The translations under genes were made by a program, and so were the position numbers. Shown one piece after another: positions 27,408-37,487 of a stretch of 42,659 nucleotides of DNA; the stretch's first letter is position 1; each line of letters opens with the position of its first letter. The stretch comes from Pasteurella bettyae CCUG 2042. GTDB lineage: Bacteria > Pseudomonadota > Gammaproteobacteria > Enterobacterales > Pasteurellaceae. The stretch spans positions 1 through 42,659 of the forward strand of contig NZ_AJSX01000010.1 in NCBI RefSeq assembly GCF_000262245.1, written 5' to 3'. Under the pieces are notes generated by a model that worked only from the letters and a program-made list of their open reading frames with translations, made no database searches and had not been told where the DNA came from.

Positions 27408-28072
27408 TGATTTTTTTTGAAATAATTAAACGTGAACTACGTATTGCCATGCGCAAACAAGCGGAAATACTTAATCCGCTATGGTTCTTTTTAATTGTAA
27501 TTACATTATTTCCATTAGTAATTGGGCCTGATCCTATTTTACTTGCGAAAATTGCCCCAGGAATCGCATGGGTGGCAGCATTACTTTCAGCCTTATTATC
27601 TTTTGAAAGATTATTTCGTGATGATTTTATGGATGGTTCATTAGAACAATTAATGCTTACAGCCCAGCCTTTGGCTTTAACTGCATTAGCAAAAGTGTTA
27701 GCTCATTGGTTGTTAACAGGATTACCATTAATTTTATTATCACCTATCGCAGCATTATTGCTTTCTTTAGAGATAAATATTTGGTGGGCGTTAGTATTAA
27801 CCTTATTAGTTGGTACCCCTATTCTTAGTTGCATTGGAGCAATTGGGGTCGCATTAACCGTTGGATTACGTAAAGGTGGAGTATTATTAAGTTTGCTTGT
27901 GATTCCTTTATTTATTCCAGTATTAATTTTCTCAGCTTCTGTATTAGATGCTGCAACTTTAAATTTATCTTATAGTGGCCCTTTAGCTATTTTAGGTGCG
28001 ATTCTCGCCGCAGCGATGACTTTATCACCTTTTGCTATTGCCTCTGCATTAAGAATTAGTTTAGACCAATAA
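27407..28072 (+). CDS. ccmB: Haem exporter subunit CcmB
   Basis: CcmB is the six-helix membrane partner of CcmA. In its 221 residues a cytoplasmic N-terminal segment (EIIKRELRIAMRKQAE) precedes hydrophobic helices across most of the chain, with the conserved FERLFRDDFMDGSLEQL loop near 65-82. It is coupled to ccmA by TAATG. ccmC starts 15 bases after its stop with an AAGGAA site. Confidence 0.95.
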   Translation: MIFFEIIKRELRIAMRKQAEILNPLWFFLIVITLFPLVIGPDPILLAKIAPGIAWVAALLSALLSFERLFRDDFMDGSLEQLMLTAQPLALTALAKVLAHWLLTGLPLILLSPIAALLLSLEINIWWALVLTLLVGTPILSCIGAIGVALTVGLRKGGVLLSLLVIPLFIPVLIFSASVLDAATLNLSYSGPLAILGAILAAAMTLSPFAIASALRISLDQ

Positions 28073-28087
28073 TGAAAGGAATAGAAC

Positions 28088-28819
28088 ATGTGGAAGTGGT
28101 TACATCCTTACGCAAAATCTGAAACGCAATATTATTTATGTGGAAAATTTATTCCATTTTTTGCCTTCATTGCTATTGCTTTATTAGCGATTGCTTTTGT
28201 TTGGGGCTTAGCATTTGCACCAGCAGATTATCAACAAGGTAATAGTTTCCGTATTATGTATGTGCATGTACCGAGCGCAATTTGGTCAATGTGTGTATAT
28301 GGTTCAATGGCGGTGGCTGCCATTATTGGTTTAGTATGGCAAGTTAAAAATGCTCATTTATCAGTGATTGCAATGGCGCCTATTGGGGCATTATTTACTT
28401 TTCTTGCATTAGTCACTGGCGCAATTTGGGGAAAACCAATGTGGGGTACATGGTGGGTATGGGATGCCCGCTTAACGGCTGAACTTATTTTATTTTTTCT
28501 CTATTTAGGTGTGATGGCGTTATATTCGGCTTTCCAAGATCGTGCAACAGGTATGAAAGCCGCAGCTATTTTATGTATTGTTGGGGTGATTAATTTGCCT
28601 ATTATTCATTTCTCAGTAGAGTGGTGGAATACCCTGCATCAGGGTGCAAGCATCACTAAGTTTGAGAAACCTTCAATTGCTACACCAATGTTAATTCCAT
28701 TGATTTTAAGTATTTTTGGGTTTATGGCATTAACTATTTGGCTTACCTTAGTGCGTTATCGAGTAGAACTATTAAAAGAAGATAGCAAACGCCCTTGGGT
28801 AAAAGCTTTAGTAAAGTAG
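28088..28819 (+). CDS. ccmC: Haem-handling protein CcmC
   Basis: CcmC loads haem onto CcmE in the inner membrane. The 243-residue protein has about six membrane helices and the tryptophan-rich WWD domain from W114 to D126 (WGKPMWGTWWVWD), with flanking histidines including one in MYVHVPSAIW. AAGGAA precedes the start. A 63-base gap with an uptake word separates it from ccmD. Confidence 0.96.
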   Translation: MWKWLHPYAKSETQYYLCGKFIPFFAFIAIALLAIAFVWGLAFAPADYQQGNSFRIMYVHVPSAIWSMCVYGSMAVAAIIGLVWQVKNAHLSVIAMAPIGALFTFLALVTGAIWGKPMWGTWWVWDARLTAELILFFLYLGVMALYSAFQDRATGMKAAAILCIVGVINLPIIHFSVEWWNTLHQGASITKFEKPSIATPMLIPLILSIFGFMALTIWLTLVRYRVELLKEDSKRPWVKALVK

Positions 28820-28882
28820 TGGAATGCACTCAAAAGTGCGGTCAGAAATAAAAAAATTTTATGATTATTTTAGGAGTGATAT

Positions 28883-29086
28883 ATGTTTTTTGAATCTTGG
28901 AGTGATTTTCTTAATATGGGGGGCTATGGCTTTTATGTATGGCTTTCTTATGGCATTTCTCTAATCTCAATTTTGATTTTTGCAGTACAAAGTTATCATG
29001 GTAAAGCTGCTGTATTCCGTGAAATTAAACGTGAAGAGCTACGTGAACAACGCTTACAAGCAACACAATCCCGAGGCAAGCTATGA
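28883..29086 (+). CDS. ccmD: Small membrane protein CcmD
   Basis: CcmD is a 67-residue single-pass protein that helps release holo-CcmE from CcmABC. The membrane helix is at about 16-36, preceded by the conserved [16 protein letters not shown] and followed by a charged cytoplasmic tail ([12 protein letters not shown]). An AGGAGTG site is present. Its stop overlaps ccmE by four bases. Confidence 0.93.
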   Translation: MFFESWSDFLNMGGYGFYVWLSYGISLISILIFAVQSYHGKAAVFREIKREELREQRLQATQSRGKL

Positions 29087-29634
29087 ATCCAAGACGTAAA
29101 TCAAGATTAACAATAATTCTATTTGTTTTAATCGGTGTAACTATCGCTTCTTCTTTAGTGTTATATGCATTACGTCAAAATATTGATTTATTTTATACGC
29201 CTTCAGAAGTGGTGAATGGAAAGAATAATGATCCTAATGCAATACCTCAAGTTGGACAACGTATTCGTGTTGGCGGCATGGTGGTAGAAGGGTCTGTTCA
29301 TCGTGATCCAAAAAGTTTAAAAGTCACCTTTAATGTGGATGATATCGGACCTGAAATTACTGTTGAATATGAAGGCATCTTGCCTGATTTATTTCGTGAA
29401 GGGCAAGGTATCGTAGTTCAAGGGGTATTAAAAGAACCAACCTTATTAGTGGCAAGTGAAGTATTAGCCAAGCATGATGAAAATTATGTTCCACCTGATC
29501 TTAGTGAAAAATTAGAAAGTGTGCATAAAGGCGCTGGGGTGACTCAAAAGGATATGCATGGAGAAAGTGAGCGAGATCGTGCAGCAAAAATGTTAAATAC
29601 TGAAGCAAATACTCAAAAAGAAGGTAGTAAATGA
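29083..29634 (+). CDS. ccmE: Haem chaperone CcmE
   Basis: CcmE carries haem covalently in the periplasm. In 183 residues it has one membrane anchor (about 9-29), a beta-barrel domain, and the haem-binding histidine H131 in the HDENY motif ([10 protein letters not shown]). The C-terminal tail is flexible and charged. It overlaps ccmD and ccmF by four bases each (ATGA). Confidence 0.96.
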   Translation: MNPRRKSRLTIILFVLIGVTIASSLVLYALRQNIDLFYTPSEVVNGKNNDPNAIPQVGQRIRVGGMVVEGSVHRDPKSLKVTFNVDDIGPEITVEYEGILPDLFREGQGIVVQGVLKEPTLLVASEVLAKHDENYVPPDLSEKLESVHKGAGVTQKDMHGESERDRAAKMLNTEANTQKEGSK

Positions 29635-31577
29635 TTCCTGAGTTAGGTAATTTTTCTTTAGCACTTGGCTTAGCAATATCTATTTTATTAGCCTATTTTC
29701 CTTTATGGGGTGCTGAAAAAGGAAATAAACAACTTATGTCATTGGCTCGTCCAATGACTTATGCATTATTTATCTGTTTGAGTTTAGCATTTGGTGCATT
29801 ATTTTATGCCTTTGCTGTGAATGATTTTTCAATCCAATATGTAGTTAATAACTCCAATAGTCGATTACCTGTTGAATATCGTCTTTCCGCAGTTTGGGGA
29901 TCGCATGAAGGCTCATTATTATTATGGATCTGGCTATTAAGTTTATGGAGTGTAGCGGTAGCTATTTTCAGTAAACAGCTACCACAAGAAGCCGTCGCTC
30001 GTGTACTGGGTATTATGGGGTTAGTGAGTGTTGGATTTTTAATATTTATCATTTTTACTTCAAATCCATTTATTCGTACTTTTCCTGATTTACCTGTAGA
30101 TGGTAGAGAGTTAAATCCAATGTTGCAGGATGTGGGGTTAATTTTTCATCCGCCATTGCTTTATATGGGGTATGTGGGTTTCTCAGTCGCTTTTGCTTTT
30201 GCTATCGCATCTTTAATCACTGGACGTTTAGATAGCGCTTGGGCTCATTGGTCTCGCCCTTGGACAATGGCGGCTTGGATATTTCTAACCCTAGGTATCA
30301 CTTTAGGGTCATTTTGGGCTTACTATGAATTAGGCTGGGGTGGCTTCTGGTTTTGGGATCCTGTAGAAAACTCTTCATTAATGCCATGGCTAGCTGGAAC
30401 AGCCTTATTACATTCATTAGCGGTAACTGAAAAACGTAGTTCATTTAAGGCTTGGACAGTATTACTTGCTATTTTAGCATTCTCATTATGTTTATTGGGA
30501 ACCTTCTTAGTCCGTTCAGGCGTCTTGGTATCCGTACATACCTTTGCTTCAGATCCTACTCGTGGCTTATATATTTTGGCCTATTTAATTGTGGTGATTG
30601 GGGGCTCTTTAACACTTTATGCTTATAAGGGGAGTCAAATTCGTTCAAGAGATAATGCTGAACGTTATTCTCGAGAATCTATGCTGTTACTTAATAATAT
30701 TTTATTAATGACCGCACTTGCAGTGGTGTTATTAGGTACGCTATTACCATTAGTACATAAACAAATTGGTTTGGGTTCCATTTCTATTGGTGCACCATTC
30801 TTTGATAAAATGTTCCTAATTATTATGACACCTTTTGCTGTATTATTAGGTATTGGTCCATTGGTTAAATGGCGTCGAGATGAATTTTCAGCAATTCACA
30901 CACCGGTCATTATTAGTTTAGTTTTAATGGTGATTTTGGGCTTTGCATTACCTTATTTTATTGGTAACAAATTGACTGTCAGCGTTGTATTGGGCAGCAT
31001 GATGGTTGTGATCATTGTTTTACTTAGTTTTTATGAATTAAAACAACGAGCGACTCACCGTACTGGTTTGATTGAAGGCATGACTAAACTTTCTCGATCA
31101 CATTGGGGAATGTTGTTGGCTCACCTCGGTGTAGCAATGACCGTATGGGGCATAGCTTTTAGCCAAAACTTTAATATTGAACGTGATGTTCGCATGAAAA
31201 CTGGTGATGCCGTAGAAATTGCAGGTTATCAATATAAATTCCAAGGTGTTGAAACATCAAATGGTCCAAACTATATAGGTGGTAAAGCTAAAGTAGACAT
31301 TAGCAAAGATGGAAAACTCGAAAATACTTTATACGCTGAAAAACGCTTCTATACAGTAAGCCGTATGTCTATGACCGAAGCTGCAATTGATTGGGGATTT
31401 ACACGAGATCTTTATGTGGCACTTGGTGAAAAGTTAGATGATAACTCTTGGGCATTACGTTTATATTATAAGCCTTTTGTTCGCTGGATTTGGTTTGGCG
31501 GCTTATTTATGGCATTAGGTGGTTTACTCTGTATGTTTGACCGTCGTTACAGATTTTCTAACTTACTGAAAAAATAG
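29631..31577 (+). CDS. ccmF: Haem lyase subunit CcmF
   Basis: CcmF is the large integral-membrane core of the haem lyase that attaches haem to apocytochromes. The 648-residue protein has many membrane helices, the [11 protein letters not shown] motif near 88-98 and the WWD domain around 235-254 ([19 protein letters not shown]). An uptake word lies in frame at 30711-30719. It is followed after 55 bases by the thioredoxin-like gene. Confidence 0.97.
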   Translation: MIPELGNFSLALGLAISILLAYFPLWGAEKGNKQLMSLARPMTYALFICLSLAFGALFYAFAVNDFSIQYVVNNSNSRLPVEYRLSAVWGSHEGSLLLWIWLLSLWSVAVAIFSKQLPQEAVARVLGIMGLVSVGFLIFIIFTSNPFIRTFPDLPVDGRELNPMLQDVGLIFHPPLLYMGYVGFSVAFAFAIASLITGRLDSAWAHWSRPWTMAAWIFLTLGITLGSFWAYYELGWGGFWFWDPVENSSLMPWLAGTALLHSLAVTEKRSSFKAWTVLLAILAFSLCLLGTFLVRSGVLVSVHTFASDPTRGLYILAYLIVVIGGSLTLYAYKGSQIRSRDNAERYSRESMLLLNNILLMTALAVVLLGTLLPLVHKQIGLGSISIGAPFFDKMFLIIMTPFAVLLGIGPLVKWRRDEFSAIHTPVIISLVLMVILGFALPYFIGNKLTVSVVLGSMMVVIIVLLSFYELKQRATHRTGLIEGMTKLSRSHWGMLLAHLGVAMTVWGIAFSQNFNIERDVRMKTGDAVEIAGYQYKFQGVETSNGPNYIGGKAKVDISKDGKLENTLYAEKRFYTVSRMSMTEAAIDWGFTRDLYVALGEKLDDNSWALRLYYKPFVRWIWFGGLFMALGGLLCMFDRRYRFSNLLKK

Positions 31578-31632
31578 CTATTTATTAGGTACGTATGCAT
31601 TACGTATTGATGTTCTTCAATTAGGTATAAGA

Positions 31633-32181
31633 ATGAATAAAAAACTTTATCTTCCTTTAATTATTTTTCTTGCATTAGTTATTGCTTTTGTAGTGCAACT
31701 ACAACGTAATGCAGCTGGGGATGACCCTAAGAATTTAGAATCTGCTTTAATTGGCAAACCTGTGCCTGAAAAAACAATGCAAGGGTTATTAGAGGATAAA
31801 CAATATACTTCTGAAATTTTCCGTCAAGGTAAACCTGTTTTAATTAATGTTTGGGCAACGTGGTGTCCTACTTGTTACGCTGAACATCAATACTTAAATG
31901 AATTAGCTAAACAAGGCATTAATATGATAGGTGTGGATTATAAAGATCAAACGGATAAAGCGATTAAATGGCTTAAAGATTTGAATAATCCTTATAAGCT
32001 TGTGATTAAAGATGAAAAAGGCTCATTAGCGCTTGATTTAGGTGTTTATGGTGCACCTGAAACGTTTATTGTTGATGGACAAGGTATTATTCATTATCGC
32101 CATACAGGTGATGTGACTGATAAAATCTGGAAAGAAACATTAGCACCTATCTATAATAAATTATTAGAAGGGACAAAATAA
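31633..32181 (+). CDS. ccmG: Thiol:disulfide interchange protein CcmG/DsbE
   Basis: CcmG (DsbE) keeps apocytochrome or CcmH cysteines reduced in the periplasm. The 182-residue protein has an N-terminal membrane anchor (about 5-23) and a thioredoxin fold with active site C78-P-T-C81 in WATWCPTCYAEH, with the conserved GVYGAPETF cis-proline region later. It overlaps ccmH by one base. Confidence 0.96.
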   Translation: MNKKLYLPLIIFLALVIAFVVQLQRNAAGDDPKNLESALIGKPVPEKTMQGLLEDKQYTSEIFRQGKPVLINVWATWCPTCYAEHQYLNELAKQGINMIGVDYKDQTDKAIKWLKDLNNPYKLVIKDEKGSLALDLGVYGAPETFIVDGQGIIHYRHTGDVTDKIWKETLAPIYNKLLEGTK

Positions 32182-32663
32182 TGAAAAAATTAACCGCACT
32201 TTTAGTGATGATTGGTGCTGTGAGCTTGCCTAGTTTTGCCGCTATTGATGCTTTTAATTTTAGCTCAGAAAAACAAGAAAATGACTATCATACATTAACG
32301 CAAGAATTACGTTGCCCACAATGCCAAAATAATAATATTGCAGATTCTAATGCAGTAATTGCCATTGATATGCGTGAAAAAGTATTTGAATTATTGCAAG
32401 AAGGTAAGTCTAAACAAGACGTTGTGCAATATATGGTAGAGCGTTATGGTAATTTTGTGACTTATAATCCTCCCATTACTGCGGCGACTATTTTGTTATG
32501 GGTATTGCCTGTTTTATTGGTTTTACTAGGATTAGGCTTTGTATTCCGTAAAAAATCAAAATCAGTTTCTATTAAAGCGTCTGAATCAACAAATTTAGCT
32601 TCACAAACATTATCAATAGAAGAACAAAAACGTTTAGACACTTTATTAAAAGATAAGGAATAA
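32181..32663 (+). CDS. ccmH: Haem lyase subunit CcmH
   Basis: CcmH reduces the CxxCH cysteines of apocytochromes before haem attachment. In 160 residues it has a signal sequence (cleavage near FAA), the active motif LRCPQCQ (C45, C48), a membrane helix at about 93-114 and a cytoplasmic tail. It is the short CcmH form; the TPR part is the separate next gene. An uptake word overlaps its signal sequence (32193-32201). Confidence 0.95.
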   Translation: MKKLTALLVMIGAVSLPSFAAIDAFNFSSEKQENDYHTLTQELRCPQCQNNNIADSNAVIAIDMREKVFELLQEGKSKQDVVQYMVERYGNFVTYNPPITAATILLWVLPVLLVLLGLGFVFRKKSKSVSIKASESTNLASQTLSIEEQKRLDTLLKDKE

Positions 32664-32666
32664 ATA

Positions 32667-33590
32667 ATGACTTTTGGAATAACTGCGGTCATTTTTACAT
32701 TAATTATTGCATTAATTTGTTTTTACCCATTATTACGCAATACATCTAAGAATGACCAAGACACAAAGCGAGATACTTTAAATAAAGCATTATATTTTGA
32801 TCGTTTAAAAGAAATTGAAAACGATGAAAAACAAGGTTTATTAGATCATGTAGAGCAATTAAAAACAGAATTGCAACAATCTTTATTAGAAGATATTCCA
32901 GAAAACATGGAAGATAAACAAGATAAAAAATCTTATAGTAAATTGTGGTTCGTTTCTGGTTTCTTATTCCTTGGAATTATTGCTGGAATAACTTATTTTA
33001 AAGTGGGTGGCTGGCAATCAGAAGAAATGATGGCAAGAAGTTATGAAAAATTGCCTTATTTCTATGAGCGTCTTAAAGAGGAACAAACTAAACCTCTAGA
33101 TGATAAAGAATTACAACAATTTGCCACTGCATTACGCATTAAATTAATGAAATCTCCTAATAATGCTGATGATTGGTGGATGTTAGGTCAACTTGGTACG
33201 GCATTAAATAATGGCGAGTTGGCTCATACAAGTTATGCTAAAGCATCAGAATTGCAGCCTGAAAATACAGAATATAAGTTGTCTTATGCAAGAACATTAA
33301 TGTTTTCTGTAGATGCATCAGATAAGGCTAAAGGTAGTGAGTTATTAAAAGAAGTCATTCGTAAAGATCATAGCAACCTTCAAGTATTAAGCTTATTAGC
33401 TTTTAATTATTTTGAAAATGAAGATTATAAAATGGCAGCGGTAACTTGGGCGATGATGTTAAAATTATTACCTCAAGATGATCCCAAACGCGATTTAATT
33501 GAAAAAAGCATTCGTTCTGCCCGTGATGCATTAGCGGAACAAGAGATAGAAAAGCATAAAACTTTAGTGCCTACAATTGAAAATAAATAA
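32667..33590 (+). CDS. ccmI: Cytochrome c biogenesis TPR protein CcmI
   Basis: CcmI is the apocytochrome chaperone of the haem lyase. In E. coli this part is fused to the C-terminus of CcmH. The 307-residue protein has two membrane helices (about 4-22 and 93-112) bracketing a charged cytoplasmic loop, then a periplasmic TPR domain (about 140-290) with helices such as DDWWMLGQLGTALNNG. AAGGAA lies 7 bases before its start. It is the last gene of the ccm operon. Confidence 0.92.
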   Translation: MTFGITAVIFTLIIALICFYPLLRNTSKNDQDTKRDTLNKALYFDRLKEIENDEKQGLLDHVEQLKTELQQSLLEDIPENMEDKQDKKSYSKLWFVSGFLFLGIIAGITYFKVGGWQSEEMMARSYEKLPYFYERLKEEQTKPLDDKELQQFATALRIKLMKSPNNADDWWMLGQLGTALNNGELAHTSYAKASELQPENTEYKLSYARTLMFSVDASDKAKGSELLKEVIRKDHSNLQVLSLLAFNYFENEDYKMAAVTWAMMLKLLPQDDPKRDLIEKSIRSARDALAEQEIEKHKTLVPTIENK

Positions 33591-33673
33591 TATTTTTTGT
33601 TATTTATTTTCGAAGTATATTTATGCTATTATGAGGAAAAGGCTAAATTTTAGCTATATTAAGGATATAAAAT

Positions 33674-34102
33674 ATGGCATTGTTGCTTAATGGATTCCAT
33701 CATATCGCCATTATTGTATCTGATTATCAAAAGTCAAAGGCATTTTATACTGAGATCTTAGGTGCTAGAATAATAGAAGAAACATATCGTTCTTCTCGTG
33801 ATAGTTATAAATTAGATCTTTGTTTTCCAGATAGCAGTCAACTTGAACTGTTTTCTTTTCCCAATCCACCCAAACGGCTTAGCCATCCAGAGGCTTGTGG
33901 ATTACGTCATTTGGCATTTAAAGTAGATGATATTGATGAAGCAGTACGATATCTAAGAAGTAAGCAGGTGGAATGCGAAGATATTCGCATTGATGAATTA
34001 ACTGGTAAAAAATTTACTTTTTTTAGGGATCCAGATAATTTACCACTAGAATTATATGAATTTGATTGTTTACCAATAGTAGAGTCAAAATGCGAAACTT
34101 AA
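33674..34102 (+). CDS. VOC-family (glyoxalase I-like) protein, YaeR type
   Basis: This 142-residue protein closely follows E. coli YaeR: HHIAI start, SKAFYTEILG, ELFSFPNPP, PEACGLRHLAF, then FTFFRDPDNLPLELYE. YaeR-like proteins are metal-binding vicinal-oxygen-chelate proteins of undefined substrate, probably relatives of glyoxalase I. H9, E58, H79 and E127 are plausible metal ligands. AAGGAT precedes the start. The next gene begins 13 bases inside its 3' end. Confidence 0.85.
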   Translation: MALLLNGFHHIAIIVSDYQKSKAFYTEILGARIIEETYRSSRDSYKLDLCFPDSSQLELFSFPNPPKRLSHPEACGLRHLAFKVDDIDEAVRYLRSKQVECEDIRIDELTGKKFTFFRDPDNLPLELYEFDCLPIVESKCET

Positions 34103-34674
34103 CATTTTCTATCTCATTGATATTATTGATTTTATCTACCTATAGTGTTGCTAAAGATGTTTCTGTGCATATTTCAGAAGATGCAACTACTATTAAAGCA
34201 AAAGATATTTCAGCAAATATTTTTGGTTCAGGGCATGAAAAAGTAGAAAAAACTTATGTCAGTAGAGAAAATTCAGAGTCTTTAAATCCTGATAATTCAA
34301 ATGATGCCCATTTATTAGCAAATAGTATTGAATTTGAGCTTTATGAAATAAGCGAGAATCATAATTCTCATACCATTTATGAATCAGGTGCGGGTATTTG
34401 CAGAGGATTTAAATCTCAACATGGTGTGGATCTAACAGATTCCACAACCTATTATATGGGAAATTCATCTAATGAGTATTATGCAAGTATAATTGGAGCT
34501 AATGTATCAGATAAAAATGGAGCTAAAAATATGCAATATGCTCCTGTGTTTAATATTAATGATCCAAATTTATCTAAGCAAGTACAAGATGATGAAGCTA
34601 AATATGGACGTGGGCTTGCAACGAGAAATGTTAAAGATAAAACAAAGATTTTATCTTCAGTCATATGTCAATAA
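34090..34674 (+). CDS. Exported protein of unknown function
   Basis: I do not recognise this 194-residue protein. Residues 1-22 form a clear Sec signal (MRNLTFSISLILLILSTYSVA) with likely cleavage at VA-KD. The mature part is Asn/Ser/Asp-rich and hydrophilic, with a Cys in AGICRGF and a last Cys near the C-terminus (SVICQ) that could form a disulfide. I chose ATG 34090 because a signal peptide starts there; the longer frame begins in the VOC gene. The 13-base overlap and weak ribosome binding site suggest translational coupling. It could be a secreted or surface protein. Confidence 0.65.
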   Translation: MRNLTFSISLILLILSTYSVAKDVSVHISEDATTIKAKDISANIFGSGHEKVEKTYVSRENSESLNPDNSNDAHLLANSIEFELYEISENHNSHTIYESGAGICRGFKSQHGVDLTDSTTYYMGNSSNEYYASIIGANVSDKNGAKNMQYAPVFNINDPNLSKQVQDDEAKYGRGLATRNVKDKTKILSSVICQ

Positions 34675-34693
34675 TGAATATTGGAATAACTCA

Positions 34694-35005
34694 ATGAAAG
34701 CAAAAATAATCTTATTAGGGAGTGCTGTTTTAGGCATGTCAGCTTGTTCTTCACAGCCAGAATATCAACCTCAAGCACCTTTAGATATGCAATCAGTACA
34801 AGCTTATCAAAACAAAGTTTATAGTGGTAATACTGTGCCTGTGAGTAAAAAAGTAAAAGAACAACCTGAAGTAGAGACGCCAATGAATGTGAGTGATAAG
34901 CAGGCTGCTGATGAGCGTTTTAATACTCGTCGTAGTTATCACCCTGGCAATGTGGTATTAGTGCCTAGTATTGGTTATGGTTACCATCATCATAGTCACT
35001 GGTAA
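34694..35005 (+). CDS. Small putative lipoprotein
   Basis: The 103-residue product has a lipoprotein signal ending in GMSAC with the modified Cys at 18. The mature chain is Gln/Pro/Val-rich and ends in an aromatic and histidine-rich tail (YGYHHHSHW), which might bind metal. The frame is open much further upstream, but only ATG 34694 gives a signal sequence, with GGA about nine bases before it. It starts 19 bases after the previous exported protein and ends at a strong terminator, so the two are probably co-transcribed. Function unknown. Confidence 0.72.
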   Translation: MKAKIILLGSAVLGMSACSSQPEYQPQAPLDMQSVQAYQNKVYSGNTVPVSKKVKEQPEVETPMNVSDKQAADERFNTRRSYHPGNVVLVPSIGYGYHHHSHW

Positions 35006-35023
35006 GAAAAATTAATTGAAATT

Positions 35024-35049
35024 AAACCGCACTTTTGTGCGGTTTTTTT
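35024..35049 (+). terminator. Terminator after the lipoprotein gene
   Basis: AAACCGCAC, a TTTT loop and GTGCGGTTT form a perfect 9-bp stem with a T run to 35049. The left arm contains an uptake word (35026-35034). Confidence 0.9.
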
Positions 35050-35079
35050 ATGGATTAAATTCTAAAAATTCTGTAAATA

Positions 35080-35106
35080 AAAAACCGCTCATTATGAGCG
35101 GTTTTA
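35080..35106. terminator. Terminator of gapA, likely bidirectional
   Basis: AAAACCGCTCAT (35081-35092) and ATGAGCGGTTTT (35094-35105) are exact arms. The minus strand continues with T residues, and gapA ends 16 bases away. Confidence 0.88.
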
Positions 35107-35121
35107 TTGACGAGTAAAGGA

Positions 35122-36465
<1,344 letters not shown>

Positions 36466-37092
36466 ATGTTTCAAGGAAATTTATATATCATTTCAGCGCC
36501 AAGTGGAGCCGGGAAGTCATCGCTCATATCAGCATTATTAGCACAAGATACTACACATAAAATGATGGTTTCTGTCTCTCATACCACAAGAAAACCTCGC
36601 CCTGGTGAACAGAATAGCGTACATTATCATTTTGTTACTGTAGAAGAATTTGAAGCACTAATTAAAGATGGCGTTTTTCTTGAATATGCTAAAGTATTTG
36701 GGGGAAATTATTATGGCACATCTCTTCCTGCAATTAAGGAAAATTTAGCACAAGGAATTGATGTATTTCTCGATATTGATTGGCAAGGTGCACAACAAAT
36801 TCGTAAAAAATTACCTAGTGTAAAAAGTATTTTTATTCTTCCGCCTTCTTTAGCAGAATTAGAAAAGCGTTTAATTGGACGTGGGCAGGATAGTTCAGAA
36901 GTGATTGCCGAACGTATGTCAAAAGCCATAGATGAAATTTCACATTATCATGAATATGATTATGTGATTATCAATGATGAATTTAACCAAGCACTGACAG
37001 ACCTACAGCATATTTTGAGAGCAGAAAAATTGACGATTAGTTATCAAAGTGAGCAAAATAAAGGCTTAATTAATCAATTACTAGCAAAATAG
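36466..37092 (+). CDS. gmk: Guanylate kinase
   Basis: Gmk phosphorylates GMP to GDP with ATP. The 208-residue protein has the P-loop [11 protein letters not shown] (10-20), the GMP-binding [12 protein letters not shown] region and [10 protein letters not shown]. The frame extends ten codons upstream, but ATG 36466 is the start because GAGG lies eight bases before it and the family begins there. rpoZ follows 69 bases later, giving the usual gmk-rpoZ-spoT order. Confidence 0.97.
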   Translation: MFQGNLYIISAPSGAGKSSLISALLAQDTTHKMMVSVSHTTRKPRPGEQNSVHYHFVTVEEFEALIKDGVFLEYAKVFGGNYYGTSLPAIKENLAQGIDVFLDIDWQGAQQIRKKLPSVKSIFILPPSLAELEKRLIGRGQDSSEVIAERMSKAIDEISHYHEYDYVIINDEFNQALTDLQHILRAEKLTISYQSEQNKGLINQLLAK

Positions 37093-37161
37093 GTTATATT
37101 TTAGTAATATAAACAATTCAATTATTTATCATCCTTAGTAATAAACCCAACGGAGTAGAAT

Positions 37162-37428
37162 ATGGCTCGTGTAACAGTACAAGATGCTGTTGAAAAAATT
37201 GGCAACCGTTTTGATTTAATCTTAACTGCGGCTCGTCGTGCAAGACAATTACAATTACATGCTCGTGAACCTTTAGTGCCAGAAGATAATGATAAACCGA
37301 CAGTTATCGCATTACGTGAAATTGAAAAAGGTTTAATTGATAATGACATTATGAATGCTCAAGAACGTCAGGAAGCATTAGAACAAGAGAAAGTAGAATT
37401 AAACGCTGTTTCTCTATTATCTGAATAG
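37162..37428 (+). CDS. rpoZ: RNA polymerase omega subunit
   Basis: Omega assists assembly of RNA polymerase and takes part in ppGpp binding. The 88-residue protein begins [20 protein letters not shown], the conserved omega N-terminus, and includes [12 protein letters not shown] precedes the ATG. It is adjacent to spoT, whose product controls ppGpp, as in enteric bacteria. Confidence 0.97.
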   Translation: MARVTVQDAVEKIGNRFDLILTAARRARQLQLHAREPLVPEDNDKPTVIALREIEKGLIDNDIMNAQERQEALEQEKVELNAVSLLSE

Positions 37429-37487
37429 TTAAATTTTTATTATTCGTTGGCTCGTTGTCTGACATTTTGTAATAAGGTAGGTATCTC

